Assembly: GCF_021266465.1 (NCBI RefSeq)
Contig: NZ_CP089848.1
Location: forward strand, 1,426,001-1,490,000
Direction: 5' to 3'
Source: Paralcaligenes sp. KSB-10
Lineage (GTDB): Bacteria > Pseudomonadota > Gammaproteobacteria > Burkholderiales > Burkholderiaceae_B
DNA length: 64,000 nucleotides
The notes beneath the pieces were generated by a model. It worked only from the letters and a program-made list of their open reading frames with translations. It did no database searches and was not told where the DNA came from. Each line of letters begins with the position of its first letter. Within the stretch, counting starts at the first letter, position 1. Shown here in pieces: positions 1 to 9,622 of this stretch. The translations under genes and the position numbers were made by a program.

Positions 1-807
1 CGCCTTCATGAGGCGGGACACCTGCGTCACTGTCTGAAAACCCGCGGGCGCGGGAATACGCCAGCCCATTTTTTTCAAGTCTATGGAAACCATGGGTGAT
101 TCCAGCACACGCCAATCCTGGGTTTTCCAGCGAGAGGCCAGTTGGTCGGCGGAAATCCCCGGGCCAATGAGCAAGGATGTAAACGAAACCTGATCAACCA
201 CTTGATGATGCAAGCCCAGCGTCTGGGCCTTGAGCAATAAATTGCTTGCCGTATCGATGCAGAACCGAAAGCCGTAGCGCACTTTGTCCTTGGGAACCAG
301 TTCGAGCATCGTGCATTCGCGGCCGGCAACGCGATTCGGATCCTTGCCCACCCTGGCCTCATAGTGCGCGGGAATTTCCTTGCCATCGCCCAATAACAAG
401 CCCGGGAAACGATCGCCACGCCGACGCTGGAGAATAACCAATTTCTTTTCGGGGATCAGGCACTGCACGGTATCGTTGTGCCTGACGAACTCGCGCGCGG
501 GCCCGTCGAGCATATCCAGCAGCTCACGCTCGCCGGTGCCGTCGATCACATGGACCACTCGCGTGGATTGCATCACGGAACCCTGCTGGTAAGTGAATAC
601 GCCCGAGTAATCATTTTCACGGGCCGCAGTCTGCACTTTTTGCAGCAGGGTCACGATCGGGTCGGCAGCGGGTGAGGTTTCGGCCCAGGCGGGTTGCGCC
701 AGGGCACATGCGGCCGCCATTAAAAATCCTGAAATCCGGCCCATGGCGGCCGCTCTGGGGACGCGCCCTTCGCTCAGGGCGGCGGCAAGATGAACCGCTG
801 TGCCCAT
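1..807 (-). CDS. rseB: Sigma-E regulatory protein RseB/MucB (3' end beyond window)
   Basis: Periplasmic regulator that binds the anti-sigma factor RseA and protects it from proteolysis until envelope stress releases it. The frame is open from 807 to the window edge, giving 269 visible codons; family members are usually a little over 300 residues, so the C-terminus is missing. A hydrophobic signal peptide ends near residue 42 (LAQPAWA-ET). The body fits the MucB/RseB N-terminal domain, with ENDYSGVFTYQQG and the basic stretch ILQRRRGDRFPG. The ATG at 807 overlaps the rseA stop as TAATG, implying coupled translation. The in-frame ATG at 744 would give a neater signal peptide and is an alternative start. 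Identity is supported by sequence and by the rpoE-rseA-rseB order. Confidence 0.88.
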   Translation of the reverse strand, partial: MGTAVHLAAALSEGRVPRAAAMGRISGFLMAAACALAQPAWAETSPAADPIVTLLQKVQTAARENDYSGVFTYQQGSVMQSTRVVHVIDGTGERELLDMLDGPAREFVRHNDTVQCLIPEKKLVILQRRRGDRFPGLLLGDGKEIPAHYEARVGKDPNRVAGRECTMLELVPKDKVRYGFRFCIDTASNLLLKAQTLGLHHQVVDQVSFTSLLIGPGISADQLASRWKTQDWRVLESPMVSIDLKKMGWRIPAPAGFQTVTQVSRLMKA

Positions 808-1313
808 TACTGCTGGTCTCCGGCGTCGAACGAAACCTGCCGCACCGGGCTGACCCCGGCAATTTGACGATGTGCTTCGAGATAGTCACGCAAGCCCGCA
901 TCGTCGCCCGCGCTGGCAAGCACTTGCGTCGCACCTTGGCTCGGGGCGGAACCGGTACCCGAAAAGTAAGGCAGGGCAACCCATGCGACCGACACGACCG
1001 CCGCCGCAACAGCCAGGCCAGACAGCCCCAGCCGCATCGAGGAGAATTTTCGGCGATACGGCGCCACTATGGGAGGCTCCGCATCAATAGCCTTGGAGAG
1101 CCGGGCGTAAAAGAAATCGGAGGGCTTCAACGCCAGGTCTTCACTACGCAACACATCGCCGATAAGGTGGTAGGTATCCCACACTTGGCGTCCGTAAGGG
1201 GATTCGAGATCTTCGGGGCGGATATCGCTGCCTTCACCGTCGATCCATACCGAAACGGAAGACTCCCAGGAAAGCTGCTCCGGGTCCTGCCTGTTTGTAG
1301 CCGCTACTTGCAT
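807..1313 (-). CDS. rseA: Anti-sigma-E factor RseA
   Basis: Inner-membrane anti-sigma factor that sequesters RpoE at its cytoplasmic N-terminus. The protein is 168 residues. An RseA-type N-terminal domain (about residues 8-85, containing WIDGEG and VWDTYHLIGDVLRS) is followed by one transmembrane helix (about 100-120, LGLSGLAVAAAVVSVAWVAL) and a short periplasmic tail that would contact RseB. I chose the ATG at 1313 because GGAGAG lies just upstream and it begins 10 bases after the rpoE stop. A longer in-frame ORF would start inside rpoE. It is co-transcribed with rpoE, and its stop overlaps the rseB start. Sequence similarity in this family is low, so context carries part of the call. Confidence 0.9.
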   Translation of the reverse strand: MQVAATNRQDPEQLSWESSVSVWIDGEGSDIRPEDLESPYGRQVWDTYHLIGDVLRSEDLALKPSDFFYARLSKAIDAEPPIVAPYRRKFSSMRLGLSGLAVAAAVVSVAWVALPYFSGTGSAPSQGATQVLASAGDDAGLRDYLEAHRQIAGVSPVRQVSFDAGDQQ

Positions 1314-1323
1314 TTTTCTCTCC

Positions 1324-1923
1324 TTACCAGCGACGTTCGGCGTCGGTGCCCAAAACAGGGCGCAACTGCGTTGCAATCGCCTCTCGGGCACGAAATATGC
1401 GCGAACGCACAGTCCCGATGGGACAATTCATGCTTTGGGCGATATCTTCGTAGCTCATGCCTTCTATTTCACGCAAAACGATAGCCGTACGCAATTCCTC
1501 GGGCAAGGCATCGATCGCAGCATTGACTGTCTCGACGATCTGACGGCTTGCCATCATGGATTCTGGTGTACTGATATCGGTTAGGTTGTCGATTTGACTA
1601 AAAGTTTCACCATCTTCCGTTTCAATTGCATTTGGGGTGCTTGGGCGGCGTCCATTGGCCACCTGCCAATTGCGCGCGGTATTGATGGCAATGCGATAAA
1701 GCCAGGTGTAAAACGCACTGTCGCCGCGAAACTGCGGCAAGGCGCGATAAGCCTTGATAAAGGCTTCCTGGGCCACATCTTCGACCTCGGACGAGTCGCG
1801 TATCATGCGCGACAAAAGTCGCATGATTTTGCGTTGGTACTTCAAGACCAGCAAATCGAATGCGCGTTTATCGCCCTGTTGCACACGGGCAACCAGCTCA
1901 GCGTCGACGTCGCGTTCGCTCAT
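1324..1923 (-). CDS. rpoE: Extracytoplasmic-stress sigma factor RpoE (AlgU-type)
   Basis: ECF sigma factor of 199 residues that directs RNA polymerase to envelope-stress promoters. Region 2 is visible as LVLKYQRKIMRLLSRMI and DVAQEAFIKAYRALPQFRG; region 4 as LPEELRTAIVLREIEGMSYEDIAQ followed by GTVRSRIFRAREAI. The start MSERDVDAELV at 1923 is the usual RpoE/AlgU start and overlaps the upstream stop by four bases (ATGA). The short upstream gene between fabF and rpoE ties the stress sigma factor to the fatty-acid cluster. RpoE normally activates its own transcription, but I did not pick out its promoter here. Confidence 0.96.
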   Translation of the reverse strand: MSERDVDAELVARVQQGDKRAFDLLVLKYQRKIMRLLSRMIRDSSEVEDVAQEAFIKAYRALPQFRGDSAFYTWLYRIAINTARNWQVANGRRPSTPNAIETEDGETFSQIDNLTDISTPESMMASRQIVETVNAAIDALPEELRTAIVLREIEGMSYEDIAQSMNCPIGTVRSRIFRAREAIATQLRPVLGTDAERRW

Positions 1924-2375
1924 CGCGGCTCCTGTATCGCCAACGGTTCGGGCATCGCCGTTTGCCTGGCTACCAGCACACACAGCTGGCGCCACGCCTC
2001 GGGCGATACACTCGATTTCCAAACGGTTAACTCCAGCATGGTTTCCTTTGGATTGGCAGCCCCCGGGTCATTGAAACGCAAACTCATCCACGCGAAAGCC
2101 GGCCAGGCATGCGCCAGATGCAAAGGCCTTTGCGCGCCAGCCTTGTCGAGCAGCCAGCCCTGGCTGTCGTCCAGCCGCAATTGCGCATCTGGCGGACAAG
2201 ACCGGGATGAATAATTGAAACAGAACATCCACCCGCCGACCATCGCCAGGGGCGCCATGAAGAACAAGGCCAGGCTATGCGCCAGGCCCAGCGCGGCAGC
2301 CAGGATGACTCCCGCAGCAATCACGGCTACCCAGCGAGGGCGCCGCTGGGCCGGCCATTGCCTGATGCGGGCCAT
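1920..2375 (-). CDS. Small inner-membrane protein, YgfX-like
   Basis: A 151-residue protein with a basic N-terminus (MARIRQWPAQRRPRW) and two adjacent hydrophobic helices (about residues 17-37 and 40-58), then a soluble tail rich in Trp and Leu. Size, topology and position between fabF and rpoE match the small YgfX-type membrane proteins annotated at this locus in betaproteobacteria, but the match is by pattern only and the function is unproven. The ATG at 2375 is preceded by GGAG and lies 13 bases after the fabF stop. The stop overlaps the rpoE start (ATGA), so it is in one operon with rpoE-rseA-rseB and is probably co-translated with rpoE. Confidence 0.6.
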   Translation of the reverse strand: MARIRQWPAQRRPRWVAVIAAGVILAAALGLAHSLALFFMAPLAMVGGWMFCFNYSSRSCPPDAQLRLDDSQGWLLDKAGAQRPLHLAHAWPAFAWMSLRFNDPGAANPKETMLELTVWKSSVSPEAWRQLCVLVARQTAMPEPLAIQEPR

Positions 2376-2388
2376 GATGCGCTCCGGC

Positions 2389-3618
2389 CTACAGTCGTCG
2401 AACCACCATCGATCCGTTCGTTCCACCAAAACCAAAGGAATTCGACAAAGCCACGTCGATCTTGAGATCGCGCGCCTGATTGGCGCAGTAATCCAGATCG
2501 CAAGCCGGGTCCTGGTTGAAGATATTGATCGTTGGAGGTGAAATTTGATGATAAACCGCCAGGGTCGTGAAGACCGCCTCAATACCGCCCGCCGCGCCCA
2601 GCAAATGGCCGGTCATGGATTTGGTGGAGTTGACGACCAGCTTCTTGGCATAGTCGCCAAAGGCCAGCTTGAGCGCCTCGGTTTCGTTTTTGTCGCCCAG
2701 CGGCGTCGATGTGCCATGCGCATTGACGTAATCGACCTGGTCGGGGTTGATCCCCCCGTTGCGCAAGGCATTGACAATGCCACGACGCGGGCCATCGCGA
2801 TCAGGCGAAGTAATGTGATGGGCATCGGAACTCATGCCATAGCCGGCGAATTCGCCATAAATGCGTGCGCCGCGCTTGCGCGCATGCTCGTACTCTTCGA
2901 GCACCAGCACGCCCGCCCCTTCGCCCAGCACAAAACCGTCGCGGTCGACGTCCCAGGGGCGGGAGGCGGTGGTGGGATCATCGTTGCGCGTGGACAAGGC
3001 CCGCATTGCCGCAAAGCCGCCTATACCCAAAGGTGAAACCGTCGATTCGGCCCCGCCGGCCAGCATGACATCGGCATCGCCATACTCGATCAGACGGGCC
3101 GCATCGCCTATGGAATGCAGACCGGTCGTGCAGGCGGAGACCACGGCATAGCTCGGCCCTTTCATGCCCAGCATGATCGACAACTGGCCGGAAATCAGAT
3201 TGATGAGGGAAGCCGGCACGAAGAAAGGCGAAATCCGGCGAGGGCCGCGCTCGAGGTATTCAGTCTGGGTTTCTTCAATGCGCTGCAAACCGCCAATGCC
3301 CGAGCCGACGATCACGCCTATGCGTTCGGCATTCGCCTCGGTGACTTCCAGGCCGGAATCGCGCCAGGCTTGGGTTCCCGCAGCCACGCCATAATGGATA
3401 AACGTATCCATTTGCTTGGCCTCTTTGGAGGACATGACCTGCGTAACGTCGAAATCTTTGACCTCACCCGCTATCTGGGCAGTGAACGCCGACGGATCAA
3501 AACGCGAAATACGCTGTATGCCCGAGCGCCCGTTGACGATATTGTCCCAGGCATTATCAACATCGTTGCCGACCGGCGAAATAATGCCAAGTCCAGTGAT
3601 GACGACACGTCGTTTCAA
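2389..3618 (-). CDS. fabF: 3-oxoacyl-[ACP] synthase II (KAS II), TTG start
   Basis: Condenses malonyl-ACP with acyl-ACP during fatty-acid elongation and is the temperature-sensitive control point for unsaturated chains in enteric bacteria. The Cys-His-His triad is visible: Cys in VVSACTTGLHS, His in NAHGTSTPLGD, and the second His with Lys in KSMTGHLLGAAGG. From the TTG at 3618 the protein is 409 residues and begins LKRRVVITGLG, matching E. coli FabF in length and start; GAGGAG lies seven bases upstream. An in-frame ATG at 3642 would put that ribosome site inside the coding region. It follows acpP in the cluster. Confidence 0.96.
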   Translation of the reverse strand: MKRRVVITGLGIISPVGNDVDNAWDNIVNGRSGIQRISRFDPSAFTAQIAGEVKDFDVTQVMSSKEAKQMDTFIHYGVAAGTQAWRDSGLEVTEANAERIGVIVGSGIGGLQRIEETQTEYLERGPRRISPFFVPASLINLISGQLSIMLGMKGPSYAVVSACTTGLHSIGDAARLIEYGDADVMLAGGAESTVSPLGIGGFAAMRALSTRNDDPTTASRPWDVDRDGFVLGEGAGVLVLEEYEHARKRGARIYGEFAGYGMSSDAHHITSPDRDGPRRGIVNALRNGGINPDQVDYVNAHGTSTPLGDKNETEALKLAFGDYAKKLVVNSTKSMTGHLLGAAGGIEAVFTTLAVYHQISPPTINIFNQDPACDLDYCANQARDLKIDVALSNSFGFGGTNGSMVVRRL

Positions 3619-3765
3619 GGATGGCTCCTCATATAAAGACAAAGGCGGCTCAAAGCGGATACACCACCGCCTGCGCCAGGATTTGGCGCCGCGGCAGGGA
3701 TACCCTCTAGAAACCGCCCTGGCGTGGTTCGATCAAGTATCGAACCCGCGCCACGAAAGTTAAAA

Positions 3766-4005
3766 CTATTGCTTGCTATGCGACGAAATATAGTCAACAG
3801 CTTGCTGGACCGTCGTGATTTTTTCGGCCTCTTCGTCCGGAATTTCGGTTTCGAACTCATCTTCAAGTGCCATCACGAGCTCGACCATATCGAGCGAATC
3901 GGCACCGAGGTCGTCAAGGAAGGAAGATTCGTTTTTGATCTCGGCTTCGTTGACGCCAAGTTGTTCAGCGACGATCTTCTTGACGCGCTGTTCGATGCTT
4001 TCCAT
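3766..4005 (-). CDS. acpP: Acyl carrier protein
   Basis: Small acidic carrier (79 residues) that holds growing acyl chains as thioesters on a 4'-phosphopantetheine arm. The attachment serine is in the invariant motif [10 protein letters not shown], within a four-helix acidic protein ([16 protein letters not shown]). The start [11 protein letters not shown] at 4005 is preceded by GGAG at good spacing; an upstream in-frame ATG would add 14 residues unlike the family. Gaps of about 147 bp to fabF and 176 bp to fabG suggest acpP has its own promoter or processing sites, as is usual for this highly expressed gene. Confidence 0.98.
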   Translation of the reverse strand: MESIEQRVKKIVAEQLGVNEAEIKNESSFLDDLGADSLDMVELVMALEDEFETEIPDEEAEKITTVQQAVDYISSHSKQ

Positions 4006-4181
4006 GCAGATCTCCAAGTTGGGAAAATTCCCGCGAATTATAGCCAAACGAAAAATTTATAGTTGCTGGCCATGATAAAAAAACGGCATTCCCGGATAAA
4101 AAAGGTATTTGGCCGTGTACCGCCCAAGCTACCCCATCGGCAATACCTCTCGATTGAACGGATTTTACCCCGTTCAGCTGA

Positions 4182-4928
4182 TTACATATACATACCGCCA
4201 TTGACATGCAGCGTAGTACCGGTGATATACCCCGCTTGCGGGCTGGCCAAAAAAGCCACCGCATTGGCAATATCGCTGGACGCCCCCAGGCGGCCCAACG
4301 GTATTTGTGACAATATGGCCGCGGTTTGCGTCTCGTTCAACGCCCGGGTCATGTCGGTTTCGATAAAACCGGGGGCGACGCAGTTGACGGTAATATTGCG
4401 GCTGCCCAATTCGCGTGCCAAAGCACGCGCCATGCCCGCTACCCCGGCCTTGGCCGCCGCATAGTTGGCTTGCCCCGGATTGCCGCTGGAGCCGACTACC
4501 GACGTTATATTGATGATACGCCCCCAGCGGGCCTTCATCATGCTTTTCATGACGGCGCGCGACAAACGGAATACCGCCGAAAGATTTGTATCGAGAACGG
4601 CGTTCCAGTCATCGTCTTTCATGCGCATGGCCAGGTTATCGCGAGTAATTCCGGCATTGTTCACCAGGATATGAGGGCCGCCGCCATCCTGCTTGCCCAG
4701 CTCGTCGATCAAGGCTTCGCACGCGGACGGCTCGGTCACATTGAGCACCACACCGCGTCCGCCCGTCGCCGCCAGCATCTCGGAAATGGATTCAGCGCCC
4801 GCCGCCGAAGTCGCCGTGCCTACGACGCATGCGCCGCGGGCGGCCAATTCAAGGGCAATCGCCTTGCCTATGCCACGCGTGGCGCCCGTTACCAGGGCCA
4901 GCTTGCCCTCGAGTTGTTTGTCTTGCAT
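4182..4928 (-). CDS. fabG: 3-oxoacyl-[ACP] reductase
   Basis: NADPH-dependent reductase for the first reduction of each elongation round; a 248-residue short-chain dehydrogenase. The cofactor-binding glycine motif is TGATRGIGKAIAL near the N-terminus, followed by LVNNAG. The catalytic residues are Ser in NITSVVGSSGN and Tyr/Lys in ANYAAAKAG. The C-terminus GTTLHVNGGMYM is typical of FabG and helps separate it from other SDR proteins. The gene starts six bases after the fabD stop, so the two are co-transcribed. Confidence 0.97.
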   Translation of the reverse strand: MQDKQLEGKLALVTGATRGIGKAIALELAARGACVVGTATSAAGAESISEMLAATGGRGVVLNVTEPSACEALIDELGKQDGGGPHILVNNAGITRDNLAMRMKDDDWNAVLDTNLSAVFRLSRAVMKSMMKARWGRIINITSVVGSSGNPGQANYAAAKAGVAGMARALARELGSRNITVNCVAPGFIETDMTRALNETQTAAILSQIPLGRLGASSDIANAVAFLASPQAGYITGTTLHVNGGMYM

Positions 4929-4934
4929 AGCCCC

Positions 4935-5867
4935 TTACCCCTGTAAAATTTCCAAAGCGGCCTGCAGAGACGCCGGGTCCGTAATGGCCAGGCCCGTCAG
5001 GTCGCGGTCGATCCGCTTGGTCAAGCCGTTAAGCACCTTGCCGGGGCCGCACTCGACGATATGTGTAACTCCCTGCGCCTTCATGGCCTGTATGGTCTCA
5101 ACCCATCGCACCGCATGCCACGCCTGGCGCACCAGCGCATCTTTGACGGCGGCCGGATCGGCAGGGCTCGCGACATCAACGTTGTTGAGCAGCGGGATTC
5201 CCGGCGCAGACAGGTCAAAGCCGGCCAGGGCCTGCTGCAACACAGCGGCGGCAGGCTTCAACAGGCTGGAATGGAATGGCGCGGAAACGGGCAATACCAG
5301 GGCGCGCTTGGCGCCTTCGGCCCTGGCCAGTTCGCAAGCCCGCTCGACAGCCGCTTTGTGCCCGGCGATGACCACTTGCGCCGGCGCATTGAAATTGACG
5401 GCCTCCACCACTTCGCCCTGAGCCGCCCGGGCACACAACGACCTGACCGCATCATCATCCAGCCCGAGCACGGCAGCCATGCCGCCGGTGCCGACAGGCA
5501 CCGCCGCCTGCATGGCATCGGCGCGAATGCGCACTATCCGGACAGCGTCTTCGAGCGCCAGGGCGCCGGCGGCGGTGAGGGCCGAGTATTCGCCCAGGCT
5601 ATGGCCAGCCACCATGGCCGGAGCGGCCCCGCCCGCCGCAATCCACGCCCGGTACACCGCAACTGCGGCGGCCAGCATGACCGGCTGGGTATTCGTGGTG
5701 AGATTCAGCTGTTCGGCAGGCCCCTGGGCGATCAATGCCGCCAAATCCTGGCCCAGCGCCGCCGAAGCGTGCTCAAGAGTATCTGCAACGGCGGCATTGC
5801 CGGCCCAGGCATCAAGCATGCCGACCGACTGCGATCCTTGCCCGGGAAAGACAAAAGCGATTTTCAT
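4935..5867 (-). CDS. fabD: Malonyl-CoA:ACP transacylase
   Basis: Moves malonyl groups from CoA to ACP to supply elongation. The 310-residue protein begins MKIAFVFPGQGSQ, the standard N-terminus. The nucleophile serine is in the elbow GHSLGEYSAL and its His partner in APFHSSLLKPAA. Length and motif order match FabD throughout. It lies between fabH and fabG, 63 bp after fabH. Confidence 0.97.
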   Translation of the reverse strand: MKIAFVFPGQGSQSVGMLDAWAGNAAVADTLEHASAALGQDLAALIAQGPAEQLNLTTNTQPVMLAAAVAVYRAWIAAGGAAPAMVAGHSLGEYSALTAAGALALEDAVRIVRIRADAMQAAVPVGTGGMAAVLGLDDDAVRSLCARAAQGEVVEAVNFNAPAQVVIAGHKAAVERACELARAEGAKRALVLPVSAPFHSSLLKPAAAVLQQALAGFDLSAPGIPLLNNVDVASPADPAAVKDALVRQAWHAVRWVETIQAMKAQGVTHIVECGPGKVLNGLTKRIDRDLTGLAITDPASLQAALEILQG

Positions 5868-5930
5868 AAGCGGTAGAAGAAAGAGAATTCGAAATCCGAA
5901 GACGGCCGGTCAGCCGCCAAAAACGCCATT

Positions 5931-6905
5931 TTACATTCTGGCCAGCACGGAACCCCAGGTAAAACCGCCCCCGACGCCCTGCATCATGACCAAGTCGCCC
6001 GATTTGATGCGGCCGTCGCGACGCGCGGCATCGAGGGCCAAAGGCACGCTGGCCGCCGAGGTATTAGCGTGCTTATCAACGGTAATGATTACTTTTTCGT
6101 CGGGGATGCCGAGTTTTCGGCTCAGGAAATTCAAGATTCGCACATTCGCCTGATGCGGCACCAGCCAGTCTATGTCGGCCAGATCGATCCCGGCCTGCTG
6201 GCAAACTTCTTTGGCCGAGCGTGCCAAGGCAGTCACGGCCAGCTTGAACACGGCCTGGCCATCCATGCGCAGAAATGGATCGCCCACCACCTTGCCATGC
6301 ATCACATTGCCGGCGGCGCAGAGGATCTTCATTTGGCTGCCGTCGGCGTTCAACTGGGCGGCAAGAACACCCGGCTCTTCGGAAGCCTTCAATACGACGG
6401 CGCCGGCGCCGTCGCCGAACAGCACGCAGGTGCCGCGGTCGCTCCAGTCGAGAATACTGGAAAAGACTTCCGCTCCGATAACCAGGGCCACCCGGGAGCG
6501 GCCCGCCTGGATGAAGGCATCGGCCGTAGCCAGGGCGTAGACAAAACCGCTGCAAACAGCCTGAACATCGAAGGCCGCCCCGCCCTTGGCACCCAGATTG
6601 GCCTGCACCAGGCACGCCGTACTGGGAAAAATGAAATCGGGGGTCGATGTCGCCACGATGATCAGGTCGACTTCGGCGGCCGTGACACCTGCGTCGTCCA
6701 GAGCCAGCTGTGCCGCTTTGGTCGCCAGCATGCTGGTGGTAACGTCGGGGGCGGCGATATGGCGCTGCCGGATACCCGTGCGTTCGACAATCCAGGTATC
6801 CGAGGTTGCAATCTGGCGCGTCGCCAACTCGGCGGCAAGTTCATCGTTGGAGACGATCCGCGGTGGCAGATAACCACCCGACCCCACTATTTTGGCATAG
6901 GACAT
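5931..6905 (-). CDS. fabH: 3-oxoacyl-[ACP] synthase III (KAS III)
   Basis: Starts fatty-acid synthesis by condensing acetyl-CoA with malonyl-ACP. The KAS III triad is present: Cys in [12 protein letters not shown], His in VPHQANVRI and Asn in [13 protein letters not shown]. From ATG 6905 ([14 protein letters not shown]) the protein is 324 residues. An ATG at 6917 would add MESS; I prefer 6905 because a weak GGA site is better placed for it, but this is not decisive. It follows plsX closely, as in other proteobacteria. Confidence 0.95.
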   Translation of the reverse strand: MSYAKIVGSGGYLPPRIVSNDELAAELATRQIATSDTWIVERTGIRQRHIAAPDVTTSMLATKAAQLALDDAGVTAAEVDLIIVATSTPDFIFPSTACLVQANLGAKGGAAFDVQAVCSGFVYALATADAFIQAGRSRVALVIGAEVFSSILDWSDRGTCVLFGDGAGAVVLKASEEPGVLAAQLNADGSQMKILCAAGNVMHGKVVGDPFLRMDGQAVFKLAVTALARSAKEVCQQAGIDLADIDWLVPHQANVRILNFLSRKLGIPDEKVIITVDKHANTSAASVPLALDAARRDGRIKSGDLVMMQGVGGGFTWGSVLARM

Positions 6906-6928
6906 ACTAGATTCCATCAGACGCTTGG

Positions 6929-8011
6929 CTACAGCACAGGTTTCGGCACGCCGTTCGAGAGTTCCACAGACTGGGCCGCGGCGGCCTGCAAACTTTGACG
7001 CAAATGATCGATCGCGCTCGTGGTTCCGTGCAACAGGCCATTATGCACGGCTTCACGTGCCCGTTGCAGTGCGCAATCAAAAGCATAAATATCGGCCGAG
7101 CCATGGCTTTTGATGACAATACCGCGCAAACCCAGCAAAGCGGCACCGTTATAGCGCCGATTATCGACCCGGTCGCGAAAACGGTTCAGCACCGGCGTAG
7201 CCAGCAAACCCGCCGTCATCGACAAAGGATCGCGCTTGAATTCCTGGCGCATCATGTAGGCAACCATCTTGGCCAGCCCTTCGAGCGACTTGAGCACGAC
7301 ATTCCCCACAAAGCCATCGCAGACAACCACGTCGACCGTACCTTTGCAGATATCGTCGCCCTCGACATTGCCATAAAAATTCAAGCCGCTGGTGCGCAAA
7401 AGCTCGGCGGCCTGCTTCACGACCTCGTTGCCCTTGATAATTTCTTCACCGATATTGAGCAGGCCTATGGTCGGATTCTCGCGGCGATCCACCGTCTTGG
7501 CCAGGGCCGCGCCCATGATTGCAAATTGCAGCAGATGTTCGGCCGTGCAATCCACATTCGCGCCCAGATCGAGCATGGTGGTTGCGCCGCCGGTCTGGTT
7601 GGGAATGGACGTGGCAATCGCCGGCCGATCGATGCCATCGAGGGTTTTCAGCACATAACGGGTAATGGCCATCCATGCGCCGGTGTTCCCGGCGGAAATG
7701 CAAGCATCGGCCAGGCCGTCCTTGACGGCTTGAGCGGCCACGCGCATGGACGAGTCTTTTTTACGGCGCAGGGCCACCTCGACCGAATCGTCCATGCTGA
7801 CGACTTCGGACGCGGGCAAGACTTCATACCAGTCGCCACCGTCGCTACCCAGTTCTTTGAGCTTGGCCCCGATAGCCGCCTCGTTGCCGACCAGCAAGAA
7901 CCTGGTATCGGGATGTTTGCGCGCAAACTGACAGGCGGCCGGAACCGTGACCGGAAGGCCGATATCCCCACCCATGCAATCAATAGCGATTCGAATCACA
8001 GCTGCCGACAT
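6929..8011 (-). CDS. plsX: Phosphate acyltransferase PlsX
   Basis: Converts acyl-ACP to acyl-phosphate for phospholipid synthesis, a soluble enzyme acting near the inner membrane. The 360-residue protein begins with the diagnostic [13 protein letters not shown] and carries [13 protein letters not shown] and [18 protein letters not shown]. Length is normal for the family. It lies between rpmF and fabH, the classic rpmF-plsX-fabH arrangement that ties lipid supply to ribosome synthesis. Confidence 0.97.
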   Translation of the reverse strand: MSAAVIRIAIDCMGGDIGLPVTVPAACQFARKHPDTRFLLVGNEAAIGAKLKELGSDGGDWYEVLPASEVVSMDDSVEVALRRKKDSSMRVAAQAVKDGLADACISAGNTGAWMAITRYVLKTLDGIDRPAIATSIPNQTGGATTMLDLGANVDCTAEHLLQFAIMGAALAKTVDRRENPTIGLLNIGEEIIKGNEVVKQAAELLRTSGLNFYGNVEGDDICKGTVDVVVCDGFVGNVVLKSLEGLAKMVAYMMRQEFKRDPLSMTAGLLATPVLNRFRDRVDNRRYNGAALLGLRGIVIKSHGSADIYAFDCALQRAREAVHNGLLHGTTSAIDHLRQSLQAAAAQSVELSNGVPKPVL

Positions 8012-8052
8012 CGAACGCGTAACTTACAGTCCAGGCTGCACAAACAACGCAG

Positions 8053-8235
8053 TTATTCGTCGTTCTTGGTTTTCAGAACTTTGCGGCCGCGGTAAATGCC
8101 GTTGGGGCTGATATGGTGACGCAAATGCAATTCACCGGTAGTAGGCTCGACTGCCGAAGGCGGCGTGGTCAGAAAATCGTGCGAACGATGCATCCCGCGC
8201 TTAGACGAGCTCTTTTTGTTTTGTTGAACGGCCAT
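8053..8235 (-). CDS. rpmF: 50S ribosomal protein L32
   Basis: Large-subunit ribosomal protein of 60 residues. It begins [21 protein letters not shown] and contains the L32 segment [16 protein letters not shown]. No zinc-binding Cys pairs are seen, so this is the Cys-free form. The start at 8235 follows AGGAG; the longer in-frame extension to 8283 has no such site. It sits between the YceD gene and plsX. Confidence 0.97.
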   Translation of the reverse strand: MAVQQNKKSSSKRGMHRSHDFLTTPPSAVEPTTGELHLRHHISPNGIYRGRKVLKTKNDE

Positions 8236-8299
8236 AATGACTCCTGGAAAACGGGTCGCAATTGTACGCGATGAATCCCGCAAGTTAATTTGAACAAAC

Positions 8300-8830
8300 C
8301 TAATCTTTCTTCAACTGACCCAACACCGCAAACGGTGAAGGCCGGCTTTCGTCCGCGTCGGGCCCATCGCTCGGGGCAATGGATTCCGGCACCGACGGAC
8401 AAACATCGTGCTTGGGCACATAAGGCACGCTCAGGATGATTTCATCCTCGACCAGCGCCAGCACATCGAGGCGTCGCGAGCCCACAATGCGCTCGATGAA
8501 ATCGTCGGGCTTATCGTCGTCGATGACAGCATCGTCTTCAAGAGCCGCCTCGGTATTGACCACCTGCAAACGATTCTCGACGTCGATCGGCCATGCAAGG
8601 GGTGCCAGACAGCGTTGGCATTCAAGTACTGGGCTGGCTTTGACGCGCAGGTGTAAAAAACACCGCCCGAGCGAATCTTTCTCGCCCCGCATCGACCATT
8701 GCGCAATACCATCGCCCTGTTCGGGCAAATCGTCGATCAGGCGCTCCAAATGAAGCAAAGGCGTTTGGCCGCTGATTTCCAGGCCCAAACGCGTAAGCTC
8801 GAACGTGTCAACATACTTTGCCGTATCCAC
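8300..8830 (-). CDS. yceD: YceD/DUF177 family protein (23S rRNA accumulation protein)
   Basis: A 176-residue DUF177 protein. In E. coli YceD is linked to 23S rRNA accumulation, and the gene is usually upstream of rpmF, as here. The conserved core is visible as [15 protein letters not shown] with a CxxC pair, followed by an acidic stretch and the late motif [15 protein letters not shown]. It is the first gene of the leftward cluster; its promoter must lie in the 204 bp shared with the divergent maf gene. Confidence 0.9.
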   Translation of the reverse strand: MDTAKYVDTFELTRLGLEISGQTPLLHLERLIDDLPEQGDGIAQWSMRGEKDSLGRCFLHLRVKASPVLECQRCLAPLAWPIDVENRLQVVNTEAALEDDAVIDDDKPDDFIERIVGSRRLDVLALVEDEIILSVPYVPKHDVCPSVPESIAPSDGPDADESRPSPFAVLGQLKKD

Positions 8831-9034
8831 GCCATCCCTTTATACGCAACACCGCATTTCCACGCATTTTCAAAATACCGCAGACCCAAATACTTTTCCC
8901 AATGCCTTGCCCACAATACTTCACAAGCCGCACAAAGGGCGTTTTTAAATCCGCCCTTTTCTTAAACAGGGAAAACATTAGATAATAACGCTTTCGGCTA
9001 TTTTCAGTCAAACCAGACACCATAAAAGCCCTCC

Positions 9035-9622
9035 ATGCGTCTCATTCTGGCCTCAAGTTCCCTTTATCGCCAAACCATGCTGGCACGTCTGCGTGTGCCC
9101 TATACCGCGATTTCCCCGAATATCGACGAAACACCCCTGCCCGGCGAAACTCCCTCCGAACTCGCCTTGCGGCTTTCCATTGCCAAAGCGCAAGCCGTGG
9201 CTGGCCAGTATCCCGACGCCCTGATTATCGGCTCGGACCAAGTGGCCACCATCGACGGCACCCCCATAGGCAAGGCGGGCAGCTTTGAACGGGCGCAGGC
9301 GCAACTCAGGCAGCTCAGCGGCCAAACCGTGGAATTCCACAGCGCCTTGTGCGTGAGCAACGGCAGCCGCCACGAAAGCGCCGATGTCGTCACTTATTGC
9401 CAATTCCGGAAACTGGGCCACGACGAAATCGACGCCTACCTGCGGCTCGAACAACCCTACGATACCGCGGGCAGCGCCAAGGCTGAAACCCTGGGCATCG
9501 CGCTCATGGAAAGCATGCGCTCCGACGACCCGACCGCCATTATAGGCTTGCCGCTGATTACCCTGAGCCGCATGCTGCGCTCATTCGGGCTTAACCCTCT
9601 AACCTTCGCCGAGACATCGTGA
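9035..9622 (+). CDS. Maf-like nucleoside triphosphate pyrophosphatase (YceF type)
   Basis: Hydrolyses non-canonical or methylated nucleotides, preventing their incorporation into nucleic acid. The 195-residue protein begins MRLILASSSLYRQTML, the Maf signature, with SPNIDETPLPGE and IIGSDQVATIDGTPIGKAG as the metal/substrate segments. Late in the protein PYDTAGSAKAETLGIAL occupies the conserved substrate loop. Its neighbourhood next to yceD-rpmF suggests the YceF (m7GTP pyrophosphatase) subgroup, but substrate cannot be proven from sequence. The stop overlaps the next start as GTGA. Confidence 0.92.
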   Translation: MRLILASSSLYRQTMLARLRVPYTAISPNIDETPLPGETPSELALRLSIAKAQAVAGQYPDALIIGSDQVATIDGTPIGKAGSFERAQAQLRQLSGQTVEFHSALCVSNGSRHESADVVTYCQFRKLGHDEIDAYLRLEQPYDTAGSAKAETLGIALMESMRSDDPTAIIGLPLITLSRMLRSFGLNPLTFAETS